Shown: positions 1 to 48,754 of the stretch, piece after piece
Position numbering within the stretch: the stretch's first letter is position 1
Layout of the letters: each line of letters opens with the position of its first letter
Assembly (NCBI RefSeq): GCF_036324505.1
Contig: NC_086352.1
Coordinates: 33,350,358-33,414,357 of the forward strand
Length of the DNA stretch: 64,000 bases
Direction of reading: 5' to 3'
DNA from: Eleginops maclovinus
Taxonomy: Eukaryota; Chordata; Actinopteri; Perciformes; Eleginopidae
Notes under the pieces: model-generated
What the model was told of the DNA's origin: nothing
Seen by the model: only the letters and a program-made list of their open reading frames with translations
Databases searched by the model: none
Translations under genes and position numbers: made by a program

Positions 1-683
1 TCTCGGGCTGTCTGTCGCTCATCACGTGTCCAAAACTGTCTGGGTGCTCAGTTGTGTAAAACATTTAAGGAAGGGGAAAAAAACTGTATCAAATTAAATC
101 TTTACCAAACGTACAAACCACACTCTGGCTTGTTTGGCGTGCTCAGCTAATAAATCGTCACTTGCATCTCAAATTCAGTGCAAAAGTTTCATATGAATAT
201 CACCACCAGGCTTTTGCTGGTCTGAGAAATGATTATTTCACCTTGAGGAATTTAAACATACGTGCGTACAATGATTACATATGATACATTTAAAAGCTTT
301 TATACAACTGTGCACTTCTATTTGTGAAGGCAACTTGCTTAATCTTATAATCATCTCTCCCAAATCAGAGGAATGAAACTGAGATATGACCCATCACATT
401 TAAACTGAGAGCAAGTTGGCAGAACTATCTGGTTGAGTCTAGTCCGGTCTCATGTGACCTGCTGTGTCATTGTACTATCTCTCCAGCTACTAAAAAAAAA
501 AGTAATCCAGCTGAGACTCCAGGTAGCTAACCTGGACAGTGGAATAGTTCCAGCATGCAGCTTCACTTATGTTACTTTGTTATTAACTATTCAACTGTCA
601 TTTATCAGTCTAACAAAGTGATTTCACAGCTGTTATATTGACTGTTTACAGTGGTATTTGTACTATAGGGCAGCTCAGTGACA
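1..683. other. Gene-free stretch, nothing recognised
   Basis: AT-rich sequence with short open frames only. None has codon bias, splice signals or family motifs that I recognise. Confidence 0.5.
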
Positions 684-1112
684 TTAAAGGCATAGTTTGG
701 ATGTTTTTTTAGTGGTTGTATGAGAAGAGTGGATGGTGTTCCAGACGCCCAGTTTGAAAATAAAAAAGTTACAGTGAATAAGCTAAGCTATTTAATGCTG
801 TGTAAGCTGTACAGCTGCAAAACACATCAAACTAAAAAACTACAAAAATCAAAGTCACACAATAACAAACAACCTGACTGATCAAGGCAGCGGTAGACCA
901 GCAGCTCCTGCGCTCTGTACGGTAAAATATGGTTTCTGTCAATGGAGTCTGGTGGCTAAATACATCGAACACTTAGATTGATATTGACTTTTTTAAGTAG
1001 GTCTTCCATTTGCTTCTCAAAACATGGGGGGTACCAACTGCCATCCAATGGAAGTTAGGATAAGAACCTCATACAACCCCCCTTCTAAAAAATATTCCAT
1101 CTATCCCTTTAC
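684..1112. mobile_element. Foldback MITE with about 45-bp inverted ends
   Basis: The left end reads TTAAAGGCATAGTTTGGATG and runs on to a GGTTGTATGAGA motif. The reverse complement of 1068-1112 reads TAAAGGGATAGATGGAATA and runs on to GGGTTGTATGAGG, so the ends are imperfect inverted repeats. It has no coding capacity. A related sequence lies at 19483-19790, sharing the 'GGATAGTTTAGGATTTTTTG' start and the 'GTAGACCAGCA' interior, which shows this is a dispersed family. Exact ends and target duplication are uncertain. Confidence 0.55.
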
Positions 1113-3067
1113 TATCTACAGTGTTGACCACAAGTCGGTCATCACTGCCTGCTGGAGTTCAGCAAATCAGAAAGCCCCAGCTTTACCGGAACATGCTGTT
1201 TATTTGGTGCAGCAGGGTGTTTAGCTGGATATTGTTCTGTCCTGAGGTCTTGTCCCACTAGCTCCTGACACTAACACGTAGCTGCACACCACTGCGGTGC
1301 TGCAGCGGTCACACACCCATCACACACTCACATTAACTCTTGTCATCTTGTGTAACCTTCCATATTATCACAGCTTTCCTCAACAAAGTAAAACCTTGTT
1401 AGCATCTCATACTTAAACCAAGAAACAGTAAAAGTGTCTTGTAATATTTACAGCTCTGACGTATTAACGAAAAATCATGAAGGCTGTAGAAAGACAATGT
1501 ATGCCTTTTTTTCTTGTATTGTGATATCAGTGTTTGGTACGTTGTCAAAGGAGTCCGCGCAGAGAGGGGGGTTCTTTGGCAGTGGTGACTAGTGACCTTC
1601 AATAGTTTCTCAGAGTTCATTGGAAAACAAGACCAGTATTGTGAATATGAGGGCACTTTCTGTGTTCCTCTGTCACAACCTGCTGTCCATAAAACAGGAA
1701 GTGACTCTCAGGATCCTCTGCCACGGACATCTCAGCCCCTCTCTGTCTCGTGGACTTCGGTTTGCCCAAATATAAAGGGATTAAATGTATTTTACAAATA
1801 AACAAACAGGTTGTCTTGTCTTTTTTGGGCTGAATTCCTCTCAACAAAAATTGGAACTATCACTCAAACATCAAGGATGATAACATACAGGAGATCTGTG
1901 ACCTTTTCTAACTGAGCTCTTTGAGGCAGATGGTCAATGTTCTATCCCCGACTGATTTCAGCTGAAGGACTCATTCCCTTTGAGTTGATTAAAGGTTATT
2001 TATAATGTTTCCACTAGGTTAACTCAACCCAGTCTCAAGGCATTTTTGCAGTTTAATCTATTGATTTATGTACACCAACACGGTTTTCAGTCACACAGAG
2101 TGATTTTAAAAACAATGTATTTCTATATAGTATGTTTCGTGCCTGCAACACATCTTTTTGTCAGGAGGAGTGTTGGGGCTCAGAATACTGGAATCTATAT
2201 TATTTAAATCATTTTTTTTCCTTCTAATTTGTTATTGTTTTCTAACCACTGTTATTTACGCAACAATAAGTCACAATTACCTTTGTTTGTTTAATCAGGT
2301 TTTAGTCTGGGACACTGTGCTTACCAAATAAAAGTGTAATGTCTGTAGGCTTTATTCTGTTATTGGTTGATGCGTTTTTTGTTCAAGAGGCATTTTATAG
2401 TCATTATTTTATTTAGGAAGCCTTATTTACTGTGAAAGTTTGTCTGGAGTTGGGAAGGGTTTCTCTGGATTCTTCCTGATCAACTGAAATTTGGGGAATC
2501 AGTAACGCAACAAGTCACTAAATTTACTAAAAGCGCTCATGTACATTGATCAACTTAGACATTCTTTATTTACCATCATTTTATTCAAGCTTAGTTTTTC
2601 TTCCTTTCTACTATTGATTTGCTCTTTTATTGAATTTGCATTTTAATTTCAGCAATTCAATTTTTCAAGAGAGCAATGTTCATGGCATGAATATTGCTCT
2701 CCAAAATAATTGTAGGCCTGTCACAATAGTTACATCAATAATTCTGATCAACTTATTGTACATTATAAGGACCTAACCTCCATTATTTCGGTTCAGTTTT
2801 GTTTACACAGAACAGCAGGGTTTTATTTGATTTTTGAATATTTTAATTTCCAACTTCAGTACTCTGTAGAATAAAACCAAACATGCAGGATTGATAGTTT
2901 TGCAGCACATTCGATATAATCGGTATAACAGCATGGATTCAAAGTTTTGGGTCCATTACTGTTTTAATGCCAAGACATTTCTAAATGTCTATTTCAACAG
3001 AAGTACAGAGTGTTAGGATCAACAGACGTCAACACATTACATGAATTATTGTGCCTGGTGGTTATTG
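1113..3067. other. Gene-free stretch with one possible old repeat fragment
   Basis: No gene recognised. Around 2716-2800 the text beginning GTAGGCCTGTCACAATAG resembles a degenerate dispersed fish repeat, by recollection only. The rest is AT-rich single-copy-looking DNA. Confidence 0.4.
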
Positions 3068-3736
3068 TTACATCCCAAGGGCGTCAGCAGTTTTTTGAAT
3101 GTGGGGGGGACACATTTTTGCGGGGGTCTGGGGGTCCTCCCCCATAAAATTTTGAAAGAAGTAGATTCAATTTCCCGCATTCTGGTGCATTTTACATTCA
3201 AAATGATCTCCCTCTTTCATTGTTTTTCCTTGGAGCCGGCATGGTCTGCAATTACTGACTACTATTATGTTTTGGTGTAATACACAGAGGACTGACACTG
3301 ACAACTTTTATGGCACTTTATTTTCTTTTAATGAGAGCAAAATATGAGGATTTAAAAAATCAAAGAGTGAATTAGAAAAGAATGAGGTAAATTTGAGGCA
3401 ACATATAGCCCTATTTTAATGTCATGCAACAAAAAATCTCTTGAAAAAAAAGTTATGAGGAAACATAAAATGCGTACCTAGGCTACTCAGAGCCTATTAC
3501 AATCAAACTTAGCCCTCTTCAGTGCCCTGCAGAACATAACACTATAACTCAATACAACCTTACAACCTGTTAAAGACTTGCTTTTACTATCTCCATCCTT
3601 TCCCCAAAATGGTTGATTTCCCTTTTTGTTGTCCTTTCATTAAATGTTCTATATCTTCTCCTATAATCATATTTCTCCCCTATTATCTGTATCATGCCTA
3701 CAGCAGGATTTTTACAGTTAGAACAAAAGTAAGAGA

Positions 3737-5260
3737 TCATACAAAGGCTCCAAAAGTGTGACCTCTTTTGTCATTTGCAGACACAAATGGCTGGCAAATC
3801 TCCCCTAAGTCAAGTTTGTCAAGATGCTCCTGGTGGATGTGGCAAACAGCCACATTGTTCAAGCGCTTTTGAGACATTGAAGAGCGCAGCCACGTCTTAA
3901 GCCTTCTCAAGGCACTAAAACTTCTCTCAGCTTCTGCTGAGGAGCATGGCACAACAAGAAGAAGCCTGAACAACACTTCTACTTGAGTGAACAAACCTCG
4001 AACCTCTGGCAGCATAGCTCTCAGGGTATCCATCACTTCACTGACCGTGCTGCAGGGATACTGAAGTTTGAACATTGCCAGCTGTACCTCCAAAGAATGC
4101 TGGTCTAGTTCTGGGTAAGAACTGACCACATCCACATCCTCCACCTTTCCAGTTATTAACACCCTTTCCAGTATGTTGAGTGTTTGGAAGCTGCTCTGGT
4201 CAAAGTGCTTTGTCAACTGGACCTCAACTACATCCAACATTTTAAAGAATTCTATTCTGTAGAACTCCTCAGGGGAAGTAGGTCTAAATGCAGGTGCATT
4301 TCCTGTGAAGCGCTTTGGGGGTCTCCGGATATGAGGAGTCTGGATAGCCTCAATGTCCAACTCCTGGATCATATCACAGGCTTGGGTATATATACGATGA
4401 AATGTTTCATCAGATCTCTTTACTTGAATTGTGTTTTTCACACAATCAACCGCAGCCAGCATCCCTGAGACACTCACTGTCTTGCTCTGAAGGGAGCGGT
4501 TGAGACATTCAAGTTCTTTTAGAACTTCAAGGGCCATAATCAGGCTGAGCAAAATGTGCCCCTTCTGAAACCTCTCCAGAAGCCCCCTTGCAGTTATGCA
4601 AGTGTCAGAGGAACCAGATGCCATTTCCTCAAGACTGACCAAAATCTTTTCATATTGATCTACAACTGCCTGGATAGCTACCACCCTCATGAGCCATCGT
4701 GTGGGGCAGAGGGGCCTCAGAGTTCTGAAACTCCCTTCTTCCGACTGGGCAACCTCCTTAAATATTGTCTTATATTTCCCAGATAGATGGTACAGGTTGC
4801 CAAGTTTGTGGACTAAATCCAGCGCATCAGACATAATAGTGCTTGTGCTACAGGCTGTCTGAGTCACCAGATTAATGCAATGAGGACCACAATGAACGTA
4901 GAGAGCAAGAGGCTGTGTTTCCTTTATGACTGCCTGAACGCCTTTAGCTCCACCTGCCATATTGGCTGCCCCATCATAGCTCTGCCCGCGAAGGCAGGAT
5001 AAGGGCAGGTTCAATCGAAGGAGGACATCAGTTGCCATCCGAGCCAACTCTTTCCCTGTTGTTGAGGAGACTTGATAGAGGCCTACAAAGTCCTCATGAG
5101 GTAGCAAATCACTATCTACATAGCGTAGGCATATGGCCTCTTGTTCATTCCCAGACAAATCTTGTACTCCATTTATGATGGAGTACATGAGTGTGGACAC
5201 CTCATGTATTTCCTTTGATATTTTAGAGTTGCCCATAATATTTAGCATCTCATTCTGCAC
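3737..5260 (-). CDS. hAT-family transposase (DUF4371 / ZMYM1-like), N-terminally incomplete
   Basis: The frame encodes 507 residues of an RNase-H-fold hAT transposase of the type often annotated as zinc finger MYM-type protein 1-like. Visible motifs: GQSYDGAANMAGG near residues 92-104, with a candidate catalytic Asp at about 96; HCGPHCINLV at about 123-132; LCPTRWLMRV at about 184-193; and a C-terminal hAT dimerisation block with SSAEAERSFSALRRLKTWLR at about 440-459. The first codon of this frame is GTG. The reading frame stays open further upstream to about 5370 with family-like sequence (FVQLLKLRAEGDVLKRWL), so the true start is not here. The usual N-terminal zinc finger is missing, either spliced from an unrecognised exon or deleted. 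An (AT)n tract at 5348-5373 sits where that junction would be. Confidence 0.8.
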   Translation of the reverse strand: MQNEMLNIMGNSKISKEIHEVSTLMYSIINGVQDLSGNEQEAICLRYVDSDLLPHEDFVGLYQVSSTTGKELARMATDVLLRLNLPLSCLRGQSYDGAANMAGGAKGVQAVIKETQPLALYVHCGPHCINLVTQTACSTSTIMSDALDLVHKLGNLYHLSGKYKTIFKEVAQSEEGSFRTLRPLCPTRWLMRVVAIQAVVDQYEKILVSLEEMASGSSDTCITARGLLERFQKGHILLSLIMALEVLKELECLNRSLQSKTVSVSGMLAAVDCVKNTIQVKRSDETFHRIYTQACDMIQELDIEAIQTPHIRRPPKRFTGNAPAFRPTSPEEFYRIEFFKMLDVVEVQLTKHFDQSSFQTLNILERVLITGKVEDVDVVSSYPELDQHSLEVQLAMFKLQYPCSTVSEVMDTLRAMLPEVRGLFTQVEVLFRLLLVVPCSSAEAERSFSALRRLKTWLRSSMSQKRLNNVAVCHIHQEHLDKLDLGEICQPFVSANDKRGHTFGAFV

Positions 5261-5347
5261 TTCTGGACTTGTGTAATGGTTACAGGGCTTACTGAGCCAA
5301 CGCTTTAGAACATCACCCTCTGCTCTAAGCTTTAGTAGCTGAACAAA

Positions 5348-5373
5348 GTATATATATATATATATATATATAT
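5348..5373. repeat. (AT)n microsatellite
   Basis: About 13 AT units inside the hAT element, immediately upstream of the recognisable transposase frame. Confidence 0.9.
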
Positions 5374-5898
5374 AGCTGATCTAGCTCATATTTGGTTGAT
5401 TCCAACGTGCAGTGCGCTGAAGGATCTTTGTGACTGACTAGCTAGTATGCTAATTATATTGCTAATATAGACAGAATGTCTCATAAGGGTGCTAACATTC
5501 TTATTAGAAAAGCTGGCTGTGTTTGACCATGGAAGAATGCAATTTCGCTGTTTGGCCACTCAAGGGAAAACTCAGACTTACTTTCCTCTTCCGTATGTCC
5601 ATCTCGTGATCCGATTCTCAACAGTGAATGTTTTGAATATGCGCATCACGCAGCGTGCCGCGCGCGTGATGCTGCTGCTGCGGTGTGTTAAAAAAAACAA
5701 ACGCGGAGTGGATTTCTGTTGATATGGGTAATCCCCTACTGATAAAGTGGAACGGATTTGTTTGTGAAGCAATGGAAACAACGCTGGACTAGTAGAGCAG
5801 TCATGCACTCATATTTTTGATGGCAAATGTGGGGGGATCCAAACGATTTTTTACGTGTCCCCCCCCAATACTATTGTGGCGACGCGCATGTTACATCC

Positions 5899-8800
5899 TC
5901 TATGCTGGAAAACATGCATCATCACGTATCCGAAGTGTAGAGTCAAGTCACAAGTCATGGACTCACATTTGATAATTTATTTAAAACTTTATTCACAACT
6001 TGGTAAAATCAGAAAGACTTAACAGACCTGCATTATTTTTACTGTAATGTTCCTCCGAGCTTTATTTAAACATTCTATGGAAGTATATTGATGTCAAAAG
6101 ATGAAATTAGGGCTCAAAACCAGTTTTAAATTCACCTTTGAATTTAAATTGGACAAGGGTCCCGGGGAGGACGGAACTGTGAGTGTAACGTGAGATGAAT
6201 CACGTTTCACCATCAGTCAGCAGCGGGGGCTTCTCACGCTCATTATGATCACAGCTGCTCACTCATGCTTACTTTTGGCAGACTAAGCATACATTTAAAC
6301 TGAGAGCAGACAACTGTGCAATTTAACCTGGAAGTGACAGGTCAGCCATTACTTTTATTTTATTTTTTTCTAAATAAAAACTGGGGCAGCTGCATTTCCT
6401 AACCACCAGATGGAGGCAAAGTATAATATTTGGAGCCAGTGTCGAAAATCCAAACGGTGAGTTTGACAGTAAATACTCAGAAATCAGGTTCAATATATTT
6501 GGGAGTTAGAGCCATTATGTTAGAGTGACTCCAAACAATTAAAGTAGTTAAAGATCAGAGCGGCTGCTTTGCTTTTACTTCTTTTTACAATGTAATTTTA
6601 CCAGTAGGTTGTAGAGTATCTTTTTTCTGTTTTTATGAATAATTATGATAATTATTAAAATAAATGTATGAATAAAGGTTGATGCCATTCTGATCTGAAT
6701 GAGTGATTTACATTTTTCTATTTTTTGGATCAGTTTTTATTCATAGCATCCGAATTGCTCAGGTCAGAGTTACTCATGTGAAACAGCCCATAAAGATGAG
6801 AGGGGAGGTCAAAGGGGCATTTGTTTGACAGGTAGAAAAGGACCATGAAGATCTTTGGACAAGAAGGAATCTGGCTGGAGGGGGACAGAGCAGCAGACAG
6901 AACTTTACAGGTCTGATCCACAGAGCTACAGAAAGTGATGTTGCAGTGTAACCAAAAGGTGTATAAACTATAAAAACGACATGTTGTGCCAAACAGTCAA
7001 ATTGTCATTAACCACTCCTTTACTGTGCAACAATATTCAAAAACGCTGACTTCTTCCCCTAACTTTAAGTTTGAAAACTCATTTCATAAAATGGCTGTTG
7101 TCAGCTAGTATCACTATCACTGTAAATAGTCACGGTCTAAACATAGGGTATCAGTTTTTAAACTTGTAGTTCATGTTGTGAATGAGAGAAAACCCTACTT
7201 GGTTTGGTTTAGAAAACAAAGATAATGGTTTGATTAAAATATGTACATTTAAATAAGACAGTGTATTTTACAAGGGAGACAGACAGCAGCCTCCGAGGGG
7301 AAAGTCCTGTGTATATTTTAACAATTAATTCACCCCCAACTTTCCTCAAATTGATCACTCATACTTCACTTCCCTGTGTCATGATTACTCAGGCCACTAG
7401 AAGTCAATTTTGTTTTCAGTGATCATGTGAATAGATGATAACGACCTTCTGAACATACTATCATGTGAAGCAGGCCCCTTTTAACACACTACCGATAAAG
7501 CCCATTCAATTGGCCGAGAACATTTGAAGCTGTGTTTCCGGTTTGAGCTTGTCCAACAGGAAATCTTGCAATTTTAAGTGCCAAATCAGCTGGAGTTTGC
7601 CTGATGGGGATTTCAGCTGAAATCTGATTCTGCTCTTACGAGTCTGTGCCTGCGCGATTCTGGGATAAGTGAATTAGCACTTTTGGATAAAGCATGACAT
7701 CACACAACTGTGAACATTTGGACAAATCAGAGGGCTTTCTGCCTGTCTCTTATATCAGGCCTTGGCTTTTATAACCATGGACAATACAATCCAGGTGAGC
7801 TTCTCCATCTGGTCCTCTTTATTGTCTGCTGCTGGAATGCCTTTGAAGTTACACACCCTAGAAACTACAATATTTTCTGTAGACACAAACAAAGTCAAAC
7901 ATCAATCATTCGAAATAAAAATGGAAATACACGTTATACACATGCATCGAATATCATGGTTATTTTGAAATCTAAATTGTATCTTATTTTTCCAAATGGG
8001 TGTGTTTGTTACTTCACAGATGTTTTTCTGGTCCAGAAGAATTGCAATATTATATTACTATTTTGTAAGAGTATGATTTAAAGTCCTCCTTTTCATATCA
8101 AATTTGTGAAATCAGTCACGCATTTTTTCTCTCAGTAAACTTCTGTTACGTTAGCATCTTGGGTAGCTAGCATGCTACATTATCATTCTTCTTCTTTTGT
8201 GGTTTACATGACTTGTGTGTAAAGGATTGTTCAACAGGTTAATGTCCTTCTAACTGAATGTTATTTGTAATGTTTGTGTAAGCCATTTTTCACCCCCCCT
8301 GGACGCTCAGAATTCCAACACCCACTCTCCGTCTAATAAACTTACTCCACCCATCTGTGCAACAAGAAAGCAATGTAAAAACAAATATGACTCCTTTTAT
8401 ATATACCTGAAAGAGATGTCATGTCCAGTGCTTTTATGTTCTTCTTATCTCAAGAAATCAGCATCAGATTATATCCATGTATAACAGCGAAGAGCTCCTG
8501 CCACCTTGTATCATAAAACTCCTAAATGTGTCAGATCTGTGTTTGTTTTCTAAAAGCTTATTTTAAAGGAATTGGTCTTATTCAATACACCTGCACTATT
8601 CAGAAATAAGGCCCTGGTTCTGTTATAGAAAATGTAGCAGAGGTATATGGAAGACTCTGGCTGCACATTTAAAAATGATATCTTTCAATCCATTTACATT
8701 TTTATTTCAGTTTCTGTGTGCACGGTTACAAATGAAATGTACAACATCATAATCCCATTTTCATCTTTAGAAACACTTCATTACTTGCACAATTGCAAAT

Positions 8801-11500
8801 TAAAACTAACTAGACCATGACCAGGAAAACTACATTTTCCATTTCATTTTTAGTGGCAATTAGGATACCATTTAAACAGGTAGCACAATTTTCAATATCA
8901 ATTTCCCGTTCAATTTCATTGACATTCATTGGAAATATTTAGTTAAAACCTAGATAGCTAGGTTTTAACTAAATATACTAGCAATGGTGTATTTTTAAAA
9001 TATATATATATTTTTTTTTTAATGAATTTTGATGTAAATCATGTGACATGTGAAATTACCTTTTTATTTATTTGTATTATACATTTTTTGAAATTTTATT
9101 TCAGGCACACAATTCCACAGAAGCGAACAAAGAACAATATTGAAACACTAAAAATCATTTGATTAATGTTTAAAAGTTTTTGTTCTGAAATACTTTGTGT
9201 GGTCACACAAAAAGTAAACATCATAGAAGCCTGTCATATTTTAAAGCTGTAATTAGTGTGGTTCAGATGACTAAAATACTGACTAAACAGCCTGTAATTA
9301 ACCCGAAAGTAAATAAAATAATCCATTAAGGGAAATTCATCTGGAATGAATTAACTTCACATTCTGTGTAGCTTTTTGTCAACTCAATGAGAAAAAAATT
9401 ACGTGAACTAGCACACATTCATGGGATTATGCAAGCAAAAGTAAGAGGTCATGACCTCCATGTGTACAGTGAGTGTGTGTGTGTGGGTGCTTTTACTAGA
9501 AAAATACCACACACTCCTCATTACTTCCACACCCAAACTGAGAGTCAGAGTTTTCCGTATGTCTGTGTGAACGTGTTAGCGCCTCAGTACGATCAGGACT
9601 GTTTCTGGGACAGGAATCCCTCCCCGAGCCTCGGCCCCCTGCTCCTCCTCAGAGTCAGGTCTCAGTCCTCCCCCAAGATTTCTCATGTTAGCTTTAGCTG
9701 ATGAGGTTATTTCCACATTCCTGGGTCCTTAAGCAACCTCCCCATCGACAAGAAATGGTGCTTATTTCACAATTCTATCATCATTTATTGTGATTTGGAC
9801 GAGAAATGAGTCGTGAGCCAGAGGGGAATAACCTCTAAACGTCAGCAGTAGTGTTGATGTATTCAAGGATGTCTGCTTCTCATGAGCCTGTATTCTCTTT
9901 GTGTTTCATCTCAGGGACCTTTAGGGGGACTTTGGAGTGATATCATGCTGTAGTTGTTACTCTGAAATGTCACTAAAGCTGACCCTGACTCCACCCTAAC
10001 CTTCTGCTAAAGTCATCATTTAGTTTTAGGAAATCTAGGTTGACTAATTTTTGATGACAGATATGTACTGAATCTTTAATCATTGAAGTTTTCAACGGAC
10101 TTAAGTGGTATGGAATTCAGTTTGAACACCCATTCTGAAAGTTATCAGCTGATCAAATGGGCGTTATCGCTAAAAATCTAATATGTAGAATACTGCACTC
10201 ATAACTGAGCAACAGTGAAAATGAAACTTCAAAACCACACAAAACGTTTAAAAACTGAATGAAACTTCACATTATGCACACAAACAGAAGTTTATTCAGT
10301 CAATATCCAGAAATGTACTTGCCTTGAGAAATAATTGTGGTTTTGTTTGTAAAATTGTGTGAAGTAAAACTTAAAATCTTCCAAACCGCGTTTAATGGTG
10401 AGCTACAGAAGCCATTCTGTACTCATTGACAGTAAATTGTTGCGCCCCCACAAGAGAATGGTGGTAGGTGGTCGTCTGCAGAATGCCTTCACACACACCT
10501 TCTGATCAGGAAATTGATATCTTGCAGACCTTTGCGAAATTGTGGACGAGGAAAATGTAGCATTGTAGTTTGTGTTCTTAGCTTTAAGCTATACTGTACA
10601 TGACCCGAGGTAAAACGGCATTTTGCTGACTTTGGGGTTGTTTCTCTTTTGAAAGAGCCGCCCTCTGTGTAGCCCACCAGTGCTCAAATATCAAATTACT
10701 TCAACTTTCCACCTGATTTTCTCTGAACTTTTCACCTCAAGGCCAAGCGCCCAACCTGGCATGAGCAAAGGGCAAATCAGGTATCATGTGAAGGCAGTTT
10801 AACGCTGAGAATACAAAGATTCAAAATGACAACACCTAGTTGGTTCCACATGGGACACCAGCACCGGTTCCACCCACGTCCATCAATTATGAAGTTTCGT
10901 GATAATTTTGATTATTACTACTGAAACATCTGGCATAGTGCATTTACTCAACTTTATACAACTTTATTTTCGTAGTTCTGTCTTATTCTTACCATTTCAG
11001 CCATTCGTTACCATCCTGTCCAACATTTCAACGTTATGCTAACCATTCTGACCTAATCTTTGAATACAAAATAAAGACAAAATCTTTCCCATCTTTTACC
11101 ATGAATGAGGTTAAAATAAAAAAAGCTATTAAAAAAAGACAATAATCTTTTAGCTGGACACACACTTATTTTAAAACACATGAAACAACAACATTTGTTC
11201 CATTATTTCAAACATATTCATATTGATTCAGTCCTATGTTGTGGCATTGACCACCAACACTCTGAAACACTTAAAAGCTGCAGACAAATATTTGAAGCAA
11301 ACATAAGCCAGTTCACTATAAACACATTGTTGGAATTAATAGAAATTTCTCAAGTTGCAAAAATGTTAATTGGAAACATCATCTGGGCGGTCCTTCGTTT
11401 CCCTGAAAACGCTTTTCTTTCATTTTTAGGAGCAGGTTGTCTTGACAATAACTGGGTGGGTTTGTTTGCCTCTCCCCTAGCAGCCAGGTCCCACCCACAG
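5899..11500. other. Gene-free upstream flank of pkp3
   Basis: I find no exon with family similarity on either strand. It contains a perfect hairpin at 8935-8976 and scattered A/T-rich runs. Promoter or enhancer elements of pkp3 may lie at its right end, but I could not identify specific ones. Confidence 0.5.
8935..8976. repeat. Perfect 19-bp inverted repeat with 4-nt loop
   Basis: The left arm at 8935-8953 contains TATTTAGTTAAAACCTAG. The loop is ATAG, and the right arm at 8958-8976 contains CTAGGTTTTAACTAAATA, an exact reverse complement. It lies in non-coding DNA with no recognised element around it. Confidence 0.9.
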
Positions 11501-11601
11501 ACAGGGGGCTGCTGATCTCCATTCGACAGCGAACACTCAGAGCCACTCACCGGAGGAGTCATCTCTTTGTCTGGGTAGAGGTGTTTTCTCCCGCTGTGAG
11601 G
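11500..11601 (+). promoter_or_regulatory. pkp3: Probable pkp3 5' UTR / proximal promoter region
   Basis: This block directly precedes the initiator codon, with no acceptor signal visible between. Two in-frame ATGs follow. The one at 11602 has A at -3. The one at 11614 has G at +4 and matches the position of the human PKP3 start. I see no clear TATA box, and the transcription start is not determined. Confidence 0.35.
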
Positions 11602-47233
<35,632 letters not shown>

Positions 47234-47992
47234 TCTGCCAGACTAATTCTGAGCTTCTGACCTGAGGATAAAGGTCGCTGAGAGAAAAAGACAAGGAACA
47301 ACAGTTGGACTTAATGAGCGGATTATGTCACTGTGATGGACCAAGAGAAGGAGAAACATGGACTGGAGCCAACGGAGCGATGGACTTACTGTTAGTGCTC
47401 TGGCAGGTGTCTGTGTGTTTAACTTGGCCCAGCTTGCAGCAGATGCATCAACCTGGGATGATGGGAAGTTAATGGTGTCAACATTCACTTCAATCCCAAA
47501 ATTGAAGTGTTAGAGTTAGACTGATTTATATTCAACTAATGGCGATAGCTGATATTATGCACACACTACAGCACAGAAGCTTCTTTAGTTCCCAGGTAAT
47601 AACTGGGATAACTGCAGGAACTGCTAGAGATGCTAGAGATTTTTTATAAAAAGTAGTCTTGCTGTATGCAGCAGCTGAGTCTGCATAACGAGCCGGGGCA
47701 ATATGGAGAAAATCTAATACCGCAATATTTTTTAACAAATTCTTAATTCCTGCAATTCTAACCCAATATCAATTCAAAATCGATAAACTGTCTAGCCCTA
47801 CTGCTTAGAATAATGTTGCATTTTTCACAATTATAACAAACCAAATTTAATCCGTTCAGAGTTGAGCTTACAGGATTTGCAGACACACATCAGTATTATC
47901 TTTGTTTGGCGCCTTTGTTCTTTTAATATTTTTACTATTCAACAAGTTTAGGCAACCAAGTGTAGCATTGTTGTACATGCTAAACTAATAAA
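47234..47992 (+). other. pkp3: Probable pkp3 3' UTR
   Basis: No coding signal. A canonical AATAAA lies at 47987-47992. A degenerate repeat (GGGGCAATATGGAGAAAATC to CGATAAACTGTCTAGCCCTA) occupies about 47694-47800. UTR extent is inferred, not demonstrated. Confidence 0.4.
47987..47992 (+). terminator. pkp3: Candidate polyadenylation signal AATAAA
   Basis: First canonical hexamer after the pkp3 stop codon. AT-rich surroundings mean chance occurrence is possible. Confidence 0.35.
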
Positions 47993-48746
47993 AAAGCATA
48001 AATTCATAGATGTTATCATGGGTGTGTTGGTGGGTCATAGGCTTTACAGTAGCCCTGGATATCAATTTCTTTTCCACACATGACCCCATGTAGGAAATGT
48101 CACAGAGGATTTCACTGATATACTTCATGTGTCAAATTAGGGAGTGACTAAAGTGTTCGCAAAATGTTTTACTCGGGACAGGATCTCTCTTTTGGATCAA
48201 TTGATAGCAATGTTTGTCTGTCGGCCACTGCTCTGGTCCTGGACCGTGATCTGGTGATGGTCACTTCAAATGTTTGATTTGTGTAACACTTTGGTTTATG
48301 AGCACTTACATTCAAAACTAATACATTCCCATCAGCATCAACTCTACTTTGTGTTTAGTGCTAATTAGCAAATGCTAGCATACTAACAAGCTAAGCTAAA
48401 AGGATGAACATGGTAAACTGTTTTAGCTAAATATGAATGTGTCGGTGTGTTTTTTTTGTGTGAGAATGTTTGCTAGATAACATTATCATTTAGCTCAAAG
48501 CACCAATGTACATAAATATATAGCTAGCTTGTTTGATGCTTATTTCTTTTTAACAAGGAGGTGCATGGTTTCATTTGTTAACCTCAAAGATATAAAGAAG
48601 CCATTATTTTCACTACTGACAAATTACATCTGTCAAAAAACAAACAAAAGGATCAGCTCCAGATGTCACTATCATTTAAAAAAGATTAGCAATTCATATA
48701 TTGTTCAATTGAGCTTTCACATTTGGAATCTGACTATTTTGTACTT
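47993..48746. other. Intergenic, nothing recognised
   Basis: No gene, RNA or repeat identified. Confidence 0.5.
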
Positions 48747-48754
48747 GTGCCTCC

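Larger units (their letters stand above)
3076..5890 (-). mobile_element. hAT DNA transposon with 8-bp target-site duplication
   Basis: Identical 8-mers TTACATCC at 3068-3075 and 5891-5898 flank the unit, as expected for hAT insertion. The termini are imperfect inverted repeats: CAAGGGCGTCAGCA on the left and, reversed, CATGCGCGTCGCCA on the right. A shared subterminal TGGGGGGGGACAC-like block follows at each end (about 3101-3115 and 5860-5872). The element is 2815 bp and encodes a hAT transposase on the minus strand. Confidence 0.85.

Noticed and set aside
7710..8081. Open frame of 123 codons with a following GT
   Set aside because: No domain, no acceptor/donor pairing with neighbours, composition like non-coding DNA.
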